Positions 1-7,494 of a stretch of 40,670 bases of DNA are shown here, piece by piece. The first letter of the stretch is position 1; every line of letters starts with the position of its first letter. Source of the DNA: Nitrospinota bacterium (GTDB taxonomy: Bacteria; Nitrospinota; Nitrospinia; Nitrospinales; JACRGP01); contig JACQQK010000055.1 in the NCBI GenBank assembly GCA_016207065.1, positions 1 to 40,670 of the forward strand, in the 5' to 3' direction. The position numbers and the translations under genes were made by a program. The notes beneath the pieces were generated by a model. It worked only from the letters and a program-made list of their open reading frames with translations. It ran no database searches and was not told where the DNA came from.

Positions 1-41
1 AAACAATGTAGATCACCGTCCACTCCCCCTTTTTTCAATTC

Positions 42-165
42 AGGGCATCTCTAAAAATTGTAGTTGCCTGATTCATCAGGCGCTCCAGGAGCCCAATAAA
101 TTAGGCAACTACAATTTTTCAGCGCCGGTTGGACTCAAGAAAAAGGCGATTTTTAGAGATGCCCT
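42..165 (+). repeat. 124-bp palindromic mobile-type element, copy 1
   Basis: The ends are 17-bp inverted repeats (AGGGCATCTCTAAAAAT at 42-58 and its complement at 149-165). A second, perfect 16-bp inverted repeat lies inside (53-68 with 104-119) and encloses two small hairpins, GCCTGA/TCAGGC at 66-81 and GCCCAAT/ATTAGGC at 91-106. The element is flanked by the dinucleotide TC on both sides (40-41 and 166-167), as expected of a 2-bp target duplication. The right-hand TC is part of the nusB stop codon. A second copy of the same length, about 92% identical by eye and in opposite orientation, is at 12362-12485. It has no coding capacity, so it looks like a non-autonomous (MITE-like) element. The transposase family is not recognised. 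Confidence 0.85.
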
Positions 166-606
166 TCAGATCGATTTGCCGGGCGTGGGCTCCGCCAATT
201 CCTTTTCCAGTTCTTTCTTCACCCGGTCCAGGACGCCATTGATGAAATCGGGAGAATCGTCGCTACCGAATTTCTTCGCGATTTCAACGGCTTCGTCGAT
301 CGCCACTTTCGGAGGGACGTCTTTCTGGAACATCAATTCGCATGTGGCGATGCGGAGGATGTTGCGGTCGATCACGCTCATCCTGGAGAGGGTCCAGTTT
401 TCGCAACATTTTTCCAAAAGCCCGTCGATCACGCTCTTGTGAATGGCGATGGCGTCCACCAGTTCCGTCATGTATTTCTTGACCTCGCCCTGGCAGGCGG
501 AACGCTCCGTGAAGTCTTGCATCTGCTCCTCAAACTCTCCCCGATTGAGTTCGGTCTGATAGAGGAACTTCAGCGCCAACTCCCTGGAAGACCGTCTTCT
601 ACCCAT
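166..606 (-). CDS. nusB: Transcription antitermination factor NusB
   Basis: NusB binds boxA RNA with S10 (NusE) and helps processive antitermination, mainly of rRNA operons. The 146-residue product has the usual family length. It opens with the Arg-rich helix RRRSSRELALKFLYQTE and ends in the conserved PDFINGVLDRV helix. The gene lies 15 bp downstream of ribH, and a ribH-nusB pairing at the end of a riboflavin operon is common. The stop codon (166-168) directly abuts repeat element copy 1, so the element sits exactly at the gene's 3' end. The product is complete and nothing in it looks damaged. Confidence 0.95.
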   Translation of the reverse strand: MGRRRSSRELALKFLYQTELNRGEFEEQMQDFTERSACQGEVKKYMTELVDAIAIHKSVIDGLLEKCCENWTLSRMSVIDRNILRIATCELMFQKDVPPKVAIDEAVEIAKKFGSDDSPDFINGVLDRVKKELEKELAEPTPGKSI

Positions 607-621
607 ATCGAGGTTTCCCGC

Positions 622-1086
622 TTATATTTGTTTATATAAATTGGCCATTTCGATGGCGGCGAGCGCGGCTTCGCATCCCTTGTTCCCGGATTTGGCGCCC
701 GCGCGTTCCAAGGCCTGTTCCAGGTTATCGGTGGTCAAAATCCCATAAATCACCGGGATGGAGGACTCCAGCGCGACGGCGGCGACGCCCTTGCTCGACT
801 CGGCGGCCACGTAGTTGAAATGCGGCGTGGCGCCGCGGACCACGGCCCCCAGGCAGATGACGGCGTCGTATTTTTTTTTCGCGCACAACCTTTTCGCCAC
901 GGCGGGGACCTCGAAAGCCCCCGGAGTTTTCACCACCTCGACGTCGCCGTCGTTGACGCCGTGGCGGCTCAACGCATCCAAGGCCCCGTCCACCAGCCGC
1001 CCGACGACGAAGTCGTTGAACCGGCTGGCCACGATGGCAAACTTGAGCCCCGCGCCGATCATCTTCCCTTCAATGTATTTCGCCAT
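622..1086 (-). CDS. ribH: 6,7-dimethyl-8-ribityllumazine synthase
   Basis: This enzyme condenses 5-amino-6-ribitylamino-uracil with 3,4-dihydroxy-2-butanone 4-phosphate to give lumazine, the penultimate step of riboflavin synthesis. The 154-residue length is typical. The substrate-binding motifs are visible: ASRFNDFV near the start, PGAFEVP, and [14 protein letters not shown] with the active-site His. The [20 protein letters not shown] stretch follows. The gene sits between ribBA (21 bp upstream) and nusB (15 bp downstream) in one minus-strand operon, so it is probably co-transcribed with ribD-ribE-ribBA. Confidence 0.96.
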   Translation of the reverse strand: MAKYIEGKMIGAGLKFAIVASRFNDFVVGRLVDGALDALSRHGVNDGDVEVVKTPGAFEVPAVAKRLCAKKKYDAVICLGAVVRGATPHFNYVAAESSKGVAAVALESSIPVIYGILTTDNLEQALERAGAKSGNKGCEAALAAIEMANLYKQI

Positions 1087-1107
1087 CCCTTCCCCTTATT
1101 TCACGAT

Positions 1108-2316
1108 TCACGAAATGTTTTTGATGAGATGCCCCAACTTGACCTGCTTGGTCTTCAAATACTTGATGTTATCTTTCTTGGGCTGGACCTCGATGGGAAC
1201 GCGCTCGACCATGTGCAGTCCGTACCCTTCCAATCCGACGATTTTCCTGGGATTGTTGGTCATGAGCCGGATCTTCCCCAGTCCGAGCTGACGCAGGATT
1301 TGGGCTCCAATGCCATATTCCCGGAGATCGGGCTTGAACCCGAGAGCTTCGTTGGCCTGCACGGTGTCGTGCCCTTCGTCCTGCAAGGCGTACGCTTTCA
1401 ATTTATTGATGATGCCGATGCCCCGGCCCTCCTGGTACAGGTAGAGCAGGACGCCCATCCCTTCCTTTTGAATCGTCTGCATGGATTGCTTGAGTTGCTC
1501 GCCGCAATCGCACCGGTGCGAACCGAAGACGTCCCCCGTCAGGCACTGGGAATGGACGCGCACCAGGGTCGGCCGGTCGGGTTGAATGTCGCCCTTGACC
1601 AACGCGATATGCACCTGGTCGATCAGTTTGTTACGGAAGGCCACGGCCTTGAATTCTCCAAGGTCCGTGGGGATGAGGGTGGTCGCCACTTTTTCCACCA
1701 GGGTCTCTCTCTGGAGTTGATACTCGACGAGGTCCTTGATGGTGATCATTTTCAGCCCGTGCTTTTGGGCGAACTTTTTCAGTTGCGGCACGCGGGCCAT
1801 GGCGCCGTCGTCGTTCATGATTTCGCAGATCACGCCGGAGGGATAGAGTCCGGCCAGCCGCGCCATATCGACCGAGCCCTCGGAATGCCCGGTGCGGACG
1901 AGCACCCCGCCCCTTCTGGCCCGCAAGGGGAAGACGTGCCCCGGCCGGACCAGGTCGCCGGGAGTCGTTTTGGGGTCGATCGCCAATTTGATGGTATGCG
2001 CGCGGTCCGCCGCGGAGATGCCCGTGGAGATCCCCTCCTTGGCGTCGATGGAAACGGTGAACGGCGTGTTGTAGCGCGACTGGTTGTCCCGGACCATCAT
2101 GTCGAGATCCAGTTCCTGCGTCCGCTCCTCCGTAAGGGTCAGGCAGATCAGCCCCCTGCCGAACCGGGCCATGAAATTGACGGCTTCCGGCGTCACCTTT
2201 TCGGAAGCGATCATCAGGTCGCCTTCGTTCTCGCGGTCCTCGTCGTCGACGATGACGATCAACCTTCCCTGGCGGACCTCCTCCAACGCTTCATCGATGG
2301 AACAGAAAAGACTCAA
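1108..2316 (-). CDS. ribBA: Bifunctional DHBP synthase / GTP cyclohydrolase II
   Basis: The N-terminal half (about residues 1-200) is 3,4-dihydroxy-2-butanone-4-phosphate synthase, with the metal/substrate loop [10 protein letters not shown] at 24-33 and the [10 protein letters not shown] motif. The C-terminal half is GTP cyclohydrolase II, with zinc ligands Cys258, Cys269 and Cys271 in [14 protein letters not shown] and the YQEGRGIGI loop near residue 300. The two activities make both precursors of lumazine from ribulose 5-phosphate and GTP. The length of 402 residues is normal for RibBA fusions. The gene lies 9 bp after ribE and 21 bp before ribH. All key residues of both halves appear to be present. 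Confidence 0.96.
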   Translation of the reverse strand: MSLFCSIDEALEEVRQGRLIVIVDDEDRENEGDLMIASEKVTPEAVNFMARFGRGLICLTLTEERTQELDLDMMVRDNQSRYNTPFTVSIDAKEGISTGISAADRAHTIKLAIDPKTTPGDLVRPGHVFPLRARRGGVLVRTGHSEGSVDMARLAGLYPSGVICEIMNDDGAMARVPQLKKFAQKHGLKMITIKDLVEYQLQRETLVEKVATTLIPTDLGEFKAVAFRNKLIDQVHIALVKGDIQPDRPTLVRVHSQCLTGDVFGSHRCDCGEQLKQSMQTIQKEGMGVLLYLYQEGRGIGIINKLKAYALQDEGHDTVQANEALGFKPDLREYGIGAQILRQLGLGKIRLMTNNPRKIVGLEGYGLHMVERVPIEVQPKKDNIKYLKTKQVKLGHLIKNIS

Positions 2317-2325
2317 GCTCGTCCC

Positions 2326-2976
2326 TCACACAAAACCATGACGTTTCAAAAAATCCGGATCGATTCCCGGACCATTGGACCGGTTCAAAAAGTTCTCGCA
2401 AGCCTTGTAAACGTATTTTCCAATCATATCACATTCGATATTGACATGATCGCCGACTTTTCGCTCGTTCAAATTGGTGTGCTCAAGGGTAAAGGGGATG
2501 ATGGAAACGGAAAACCGGTTGTCCCGGCAGGCAAATACCGTGAGGCTGATGCCGTCCACCGCCACGGAGCCCTTTTCGACAAGATAGGGGGCGAGTTCCG
2601 GCGGATGCTCGAACCGGAACAGCGTTTCCCCGGCGCCGCGGTCGATCTCGACGACGACGCCCGTTTGGTCGATATGCCCCGCGACAAAATGGCCGCTGAC
2701 CTTCTGCGCGGGGGTCAAGGCGCGCTCCAGATTGACGCGGGCCTTGGGACGGACCTGCTTGAAACTGGTGCGGCCCAGCGTTTCCGCGGTCATATCGACC
2801 GCGAACGCGTTTTGCATGATCTGGCACACGGTGAGACACACCCCGTTGACGGCGACGCTCTCGCCGAGTTCGAGCCCCTCGAAACCCCGGTCCGTCGCCA
2901 CCGTCATCCGGGCTTTTCCGTCCCGGCGGTGGATCTCCCTGACCGTGCCCAGAGATTGCACGATTCCGGAAAACAT
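2326..2976 (-). CDS. ribE: Riboflavin synthase, alpha chain
   Basis: Riboflavin synthase dismutates two lumazine molecules into riboflavin and the ribitylamino-uracil intermediate. The 216-residue protein starts with the family signature [12 protein letters not shown]. It shows the internal duplication of lumazine-binding domains: [13 protein letters not shown] in the first half is echoed by [12 protein letters not shown] in the second. The gene is nearly continuous with ribD (2 bp gap) and ribBA (9 bp gap), which implies translational coupling in the riboflavin operon. The symbol ribE is used here for the synthase (ribC in some naming schemes). Confidence 0.95.
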   Translation of the reverse strand: MFSGIVQSLGTVREIHRRDGKARMTVATDRGFEGLELGESVAVNGVCLTVCQIMQNAFAVDMTAETLGRTSFKQVRPKARVNLERALTPAQKVSGHFVAGHIDQTGVVVEIDRGAGETLFRFEHPPELAPYLVEKGSVAVDGISLTVFACRDNRFSVSIIPFTLEHTNLNERKVGDHVNIECDMIGKYVYKACENFLNRSNGPGIDPDFLKRHGFV

Positions 2977-2978
2977 GA

Positions 2979-4088
2979 TTACAGATATCCCTCCAGCAGA
3001 AAGTCCTTGCCCACGCGGCGGACGGTCAAGCGCTTGACGGGATGGGCATCCCGGAGACTCTCGATCCCCTCTCCCCCGACCGCTCCCGGCGCGCCCCGGC
3101 CCCCGATGACGACGGGGGCGGCAAAAAGCATGATTTTATCCACGACCTTCGCCTCGATGGCGGAGGCGTTCACCTCCGACCCGCCCTCGATCAGGACGCT
3201 GGTCAGTTCCATTTCGCCCAGATTGCGCAGAAGTTGACGCAAATCGACCTTGCCGTCCTTTTCAGGCGCGGGGCAAATCTCCACGCCCATGCGGCGCAAC
3301 TCGCTCTCCCGTTCCTCCGGGAGTTGACCGGTCGATACATAAATCACCCTCTGGGTATCGGCGTTATAAAACACCCGCGAGTTCAGCGGCACAAGGTTGC
3401 GGTTGTCCAGAACGATCCGGACCGGGTTTTTCCCTTTCCTCCTTCCCAGCCGGGCAGTCAGAAGCGGGTCGTCCTTCAACACCGTGCCCGCCCCCACCAG
3501 CACGGCGTCCACCCGGTCCCGTAACTCATGGACGATTTTCCTGGAGGCGGCCCCGGAAATCCACCGCGATTCTCCCGCCGCCGTGGCGATTTTCCCATCC
3601 AGGGAAATCGCGGCCTTAAGGACGACGAATGGCGTCCGGGAGCGTATGTATTTGACGAAAACCTCGTTCAGCCGTTCGCATTCCTCGCGCAGGATCCCGG
3701 TCTGGACCCGGACGCCGGCCTTTTGCAAAATCCTGATCCCCCTCCCCGCGACCAGCGGGTTGGGGTCGCGCATGCCGACAAAGACCTTGGCGACCCCGGC
3801 GGCGAGGATGGCGTCCGTACAGGGAGGCGTTCGCCCAAAATGGCAACAGGGCTCCAGGTTGAGATACAAACTGGCGCCCCGGGCGCGCCGGCCGGCCTTT
3901 TTCAGGGCCCCGATTTCCGCATGGGGCCGGCCGGCCTTTGCATGGTAACCCTCGCCGACCGCCTTGCCGCCCTTCACGACCACCGCCCCCACCATGGGAT
4001 TGGGGCTGGTCCTTCCGGCGCCTTTTTGGGCCAACTCAATGGCCCGCCGCATGTAGTCCTCGCTATCCAAACGTCCCTTCCCGCGCAA
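2979..4088 (-). CDS. ribD: Bifunctional riboflavin deaminase/reductase RibD
   Basis: RibD deaminates and then reduces the pyrimidine intermediate of riboflavin synthesis. The N-terminal zinc deaminase domain shows His56-Ala-Glu58 and the Cys pair of EPCCHFGRTPPC (residues 79-90). The C-terminal reductase domain begins near residue 148 (VVLKAAISLDGKIATAAGES) and contains the glycine-rich VLIEGGSEV segment. At 369 residues it is full length. It is the first gene of the riboflavin operon. The upstream 172 bp do not show the conserved FMN-riboswitch sequence blocks on the coding strand, so regulation by FMN is not evident here. Confidence 0.95.
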   Translation of the reverse strand: MRGKGRLDSEDYMRRAIELAQKGAGRTSPNPMVGAVVVKGGKAVGEGYHAKAGRPHAEIGALKKAGRRARGASLYLNLEPCCHFGRTPPCTDAILAAGVAKVFVGMRDPNPLVAGRGIRILQKAGVRVQTGILREECERLNEVFVKYIRSRTPFVVLKAAISLDGKIATAAGESRWISGAASRKIVHELRDRVDAVLVGAGTVLKDDPLLTARLGRRKGKNPVRIVLDNRNLVPLNSRVFYNADTQRVIYVSTGQLPEERESELRRMGVEICPAPEKDGKVDLRQLLRNLGEMELTSVLIEGGSEVNASAIEAKVVDKIMLFAAPVVIGGRGAPGAVGGEGIESLRDAHPVKRLTVRRVGKDFLLEGYL

Positions 4089-4260
4089 AAATCGTCCCCT
4101 TGCCGGAGCCGGCGCAGTACGCCAAACGGATTAAAAATCAACGGTCTGTATCAAGAAAATAACAGGGGATGGGTCAAATCACAAGAGGAATCGGTCAGCG
4201 GAGACCGCGCCTGGGGAGAGCCTGCCGCCGGCGAAAAAGCGCTTTTTTCGGGAATCACGG

Positions 4261-5205
4261 CTAGTTTCCCCGGCGCAAAATATCGACCATGTGATTGCGG
4301 ATACTGCCGCGCTGGTACACGATCTCGATCCGGCGGTTGAGAGCGCGGTTTGCGAAGCTGTCGTTGGAAACTTTCGGGCGGTATTGGGCAAACCCCTCCA
4401 CGGACAGTTTTTCGGGAGGGAACCCCGCCTCCACGAGCATCCGGGCCACGTCGCTGGCGCGGGAGGCGGAAAGCTCCCAGTTCGACGGGAACCGCTCCGT
4501 CTTGATCGGCGTATTGTCCGTATGCCCCTCGATCTTGACTTCGTAGTTGAACTGTTTTAACAAATCAAAAATCTGCTTGAGGACTTTCGCGCCCTCCAGG
4601 GTCATCCTCGCCTGACCGAGAGGAAACAGCACGACGTCCGAAACGGTGATGACGGCCCCCCGCTCGTCCGAGTGGACCTCCACTTGTCCGGAGAGCTTGT
4701 TCTTGTAGACGAACTCCTCCACCTCCGAGGAGATCTCCTCGATTTCCTTGGTGACCATGGAGCCCACTTCGTCCACGGCATGGACGGTCTTCTCGTCCAG
4801 GACCGCCTCCTTGATCACGTCCAGGCCCTGCCGGGTGCCGGCGTCGGGGGTCTGTTCGACCCCCAGCGCCGATTTGAGCGAATGCGAGAGTTGCTTGAAT
4901 TTTTCCGCCTCGATCTTCCCCATGGCGAACATAAGAATAAAAAAGACCATGATCAAGGTCATCATGTCCGCGAAGGTGACGACCCACTCCGGGATCCCTC
5001 TCTCCTCCTCCTTGAGATGCTCCTCGCCCTCCTCGTCCTCGGCGGGCGGCGCGGGAGGCAGTTCGGGCGGTTTTTTCACTCCGGGCGGCTTGGGCGGCGG
5101 TTTGACGGGCGGCTTGGGCGGCGCGCCCGGCGGCGCCGAAGTCGCGGGGGGCGACGGCGGCGGCGATGCCGGCGGGGACGGGGGCGACGATGTGGACGCT
5201 TCCAT
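4261..5205 (-). CDS. motB: MotB-type stator protein with proline-rich N-terminus
   Basis: MotB anchors the ion-driven flagellar stator to peptidoglycan. About 70 residues of Pro/Ala- and then Glu-rich sequence precede a single membrane helix. The helix carries the ion-binding Asp in the motif VVTFADMMTLIMVFFILMF. A linker follows, and then an OmpA-like peptidoglycan-binding domain (VKIEGHTDNTPI, then NWELSASRASDVARMLVEAG). The proline-rich cytoplasmic extension is much longer than the roughly 20-30 residues usual in MotB. The start lies 3 bp after the motA stop, so the two genes are coupled. No flagellar structural genes lie in the window. A non-flagellar MotB-like role cannot be excluded, but the MotA partner favours a motility stator. 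Confidence 0.88.
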   Translation of the reverse strand: MEASTSSPPSPPASPPPSPPATSAPPGAPPKPPVKPPPKPPGVKKPPELPPAPPAEDEEGEEHLKEEERGIPEWVVTFADMMTLIMVFFILMFAMGKIEAEKFKQLSHSLKSALGVEQTPDAGTRQGLDVIKEAVLDEKTVHAVDEVGSMVTKEIEEISSEVEEFVYKNKLSGQVEVHSDERGAVITVSDVVLFPLGQARMTLEGAKVLKQIFDLLKQFNYEVKIEGHTDNTPIKTERFPSNWELSASRASDVARMLVEAGFPPEKLSVEGFAQYRPKVSNDSFANRALNRRIEIVYQRGSIRNHMVDILRRGN

Positions 5206-5208
5206 GGC

Positions 5209-6012
5209 TTATGCCTTTTTGGCCTTCGCGGTTTTTTTCTCGAAATCCTCTTTTTGCATTCTCTTGCCGTGATACGCCGCCAGGGAGTTCTCCAACACCT
5301 CCTGCATAAACCTGGGGTTGACGCCTTTGCGGATATACGTGATCCCTTCCAGGACCAGGTTCATTTCCAGGGTTTCGATGGCGCTACGGCGCTTGAGCTT
5401 CGTGGTCATGGGGATGAACACCAGGTTGGCCAGTATGGAGCCGTAAAACGTCGTGATCAGGGCGACGGCCATCTTGGGGCCGACCGAGGCCACGTCGGCC
5501 AGGGACGCCAGCATCTGGACCAGGCCGATGAGGGTCCCCACCATCCCGAAGGCGGGCGCGTATTTGCCCATTTCGCTGAATATCTCCCAGCCGTCGCGGT
5601 GGGAAACCTGGATTTGCTTGATCTCGCGCTTGAGAAGCGTGCTGACGGTGTTCTCGTCCTTCCCGTCCACGGTCAACTGCAACCCTTTCTTTAAAAATTC
5701 GTTGTCTATGTCCTTGAGCTTGGACTCGATGGCCAGCACCCCGCCCTTGCGGGCCACGTTGCAGATCATGACCATCGTCTCGATGATCTCGTGCTGGTCC
5801 GTTTTTTTCACGAAAAAGACCTTGATGAACAAGCCGATCACCCGCAACAATTCGTTGAGGGGATAGGCGACCAGGATGGCGGCGCTCATGCCCCCCACCA
5901 CGATCATCATCGAGGGCAGGTCCACGAAAAGGCCGAGCCCGCTATTCGAAAGAATGGCGATGATCACCAGGCCAAGACCCGCGATTATTCCTACCAGCGT
6001 GCCAAAATCCAT
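5209..6012 (-). CDS. motA: MotA-type stator channel protein
   Basis: MotA is the ion-channel subunit that pairs with MotB and pushes on the flagellar rotor. The 267-residue protein has two N-terminal membrane helices (GTLVGIIAGLGLVIIAIL and the segment around MMIVVGGMSAAILVAYP) and a large cytoplasmic loop. Two C-terminal helices follow, with the hallmark GKYAPAFGMVGTLIGLVQML. The Lys/Ala-rich tail fits a cytoplasmic end. It sits between the HD-domain regulator (4 bp upstream) and motB (3 bp downstream), giving a tight three-gene operon. ExbB/TolQ relatives are shorter and lack this loop arrangement. Confidence 0.9.
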   Translation of the reverse strand: MDFGTLVGIIAGLGLVIIAILSNSGLGLFVDLPSMMIVVGGMSAAILVAYPLNELLRVIGLFIKVFFVKKTDQHEIIETMVMICNVARKGGVLAIESKLKDIDNEFLKKGLQLTVDGKDENTVSTLLKREIKQIQVSHRDGWEIFSEMGKYAPAFGMVGTLIGLVQMLASLADVASVGPKMAVALITTFYGSILANLVFIPMTTKLKRRSAIETLEMNLVLEGITYIRKGVNPRFMQEVLENSLAAYHGKRMQKEDFEKKTAKAKKA

Positions 6013-6016
6013 AGGT

Positions 6017-7363
6017 CTATTTCTGCCTTACTTTTACCGATCCCACAATGGGGTCCACGTTATGAAACCGCATCATTTTTGCCAGCGTGTCCCGGTCGAG
6101 GACGGTCCCTTTCCTTAACAGATTGATCCCGGACTCCGAATAAATGTCGTCGGCCAGCTCCATCCCCTCCGACAGACCGTACACGGGACACTCATAAAAC
6201 TTTTCCGCCAGGGCCTGTTGGGCGCTCAGATAATCCCGCATCAACCGCAGGACCTGGTCGTCAAAAATACGGTTCCCATCTTCCTCCATTTCCCGCAAAA
6301 TGTCCTCCCGCCGCTTTGCCGGGTTGGCGATCGCCGCATGGTCGAAGTAGCTGGCGGCGGAAATGATGCGGGACCCGATGGGGATGCGGTCGCCGTACAG
6401 ACCGTCGGGGGCCCCCGAACCGTCCACGTTCTCATGCAGATGGCGGATGATCTCGGCCACCTGTTCAAAACCCGGGAAACTTTTCAAAAGCATTTCTCCG
6501 ACCAGGGGATGGTTGCTGTGCGGATGGTCGCTTTCCGCGTCCAAAACCAGGGCCTCCACGTCCTGCCCGGGGAGGCCGACAATGCCCAGCTCGTGCAACC
6601 TGGCCGCCACGTGTATATTCTGGATTTGGTGTTCGAGCAGTTTCATCCGTTTGGCGATGAACACCGACATGTTGGCGACCCGCTCGGAGTGTCCCCGGTG
6701 TTCCGTCTGGCGCAGTTCTATTAAATTGCCCAGAAGCGCCACGGTGGAATCGAACCGGGCGGCGACCTCCTCCATCATCGCGGAGATCTGCGCGTTCTTG
6801 GCCTCCAACTGCGCGTTCAGTTCCTGCATTTCGCGCAGGCTGGCGTCGAGGCGCCGCTTGTCGGACCGCAACTCCTCGTTCAAGGCGCCCAGCTTCTGAT
6901 GGAACGACCGCAAGCGGTCGAGCGACTGCTCCAACTGGAAGTTCTTCTCGTACAACGCGTCGTTCAAGTTGGCGACGCGCAGGACGAAATTGACGACGAA
7001 CAGCAGTTCCCCTTTCTTGACGGGCTTCGAAAGGTAGGCGTCCGCCCCGGCTTCGCTGGCGTGAATGGCGTTGTCCTCCTCGGGGTCGTAGGCGGACATC
7101 AAGATGACCGCGCAATGCGGGTTGAACTCGCGTATCTTCCGGCACAGCTCGAAACCGCTGATCCCCGGCATCTGAATATCGGAAAGAATGATGTCCGGCT
7201 TTAGTTCGAGGACCTTCTGGAGGCCTTCCTCTCCCGAAGCCGCCTCGTAATACATCAGGACCTCGGGACGGAAGGATTTGGTCAAAACCTGCTTGACGAT
7301 CATCAGCAGGGTCCGATCGTCGTCAATGCACAAAAACTTTTTTGCGCGTTGCGTTAAATCCAA
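6017..7363 (-). CDS. Response regulator with degenerate HD-GYP domain
   Basis: Residues 8-130 form a receiver domain with acidic pair D14/D15, phospho-acceptor D62 (SDIQMPG) and K113. A coiled coil spans roughly 135-200. Residues 205-385 resemble an HD-GYP cyclic-di-GMP phosphodiesterase but are altered at the active site: the usual HDIGK is HELGI (257-261) and GYP is GAP (317-319). The His-rich metal-site segments (H225, H285, H308/H310) are still present. A short C-terminal module (about 390-445, PVYGLSEGMELADD) is often found after HD domains. The protein probably senses or binds a signal rather than cleaving c-di-GMP efficiently, which is inference. Being first in an operon with motA-motB (4 bp gap), it may adjust stator function. 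Confidence 0.85.
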   Translation of the reverse strand: MDLTQRAKKFLCIDDDRTLLMIVKQVLTKSFRPEVLMYYEAASGEEGLQKVLELKPDIILSDIQMPGISGFELCRKIREFNPHCAVILMSAYDPEEDNAIHASEAGADAYLSKPVKKGELLFVVNFVLRVANLNDALYEKNFQLEQSLDRLRSFHQKLGALNEELRSDKRRLDASLREMQELNAQLEAKNAQISAMMEEVAARFDSTVALLGNLIELRQTEHRGHSERVANMSVFIAKRMKLLEHQIQNIHVAARLHELGIVGLPGQDVEALVLDAESDHPHSNHPLVGEMLLKSFPGFEQVAEIIRHLHENVDGSGAPDGLYGDRIPIGSRIISAASYFDHAAIANPAKRREDILREMEEDGNRIFDDQVLRLMRDYLSAQQALAEKFYECPVYGLSEGMELADDIYSESGINLLRKGTVLDRDTLAKMMRFHNVDPIVGSVKVRQK

Positions 7364-7494
7364 GACAGGAACTCCCCGATCGACTTGTTTTTATTACAGA
7401 ACGCAGTTTATCAGTTTTTGCGAGGAAAAACATCCGGTCTTTGACGCCGGCTTTTGTCCCAAAGCGCGGTTTATCCCCGCTCGCGGCCAAACGA

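Noticed and set aside
820-3237. Long plus-strand open frame (805 codons) across the rib genes
   Set aside because: It lies opposite ribH, ribBA, ribE and the end of ribD, all with clear family motifs. The translation is rich in His, Asp and Arg and resembles nothing; it is a GC-skew shadow.
4089-4260. FMN riboswitch before ribD
   Set aside because: The conserved sequence blocks of the FMN riboswitch are not found on the coding strand in this gap.
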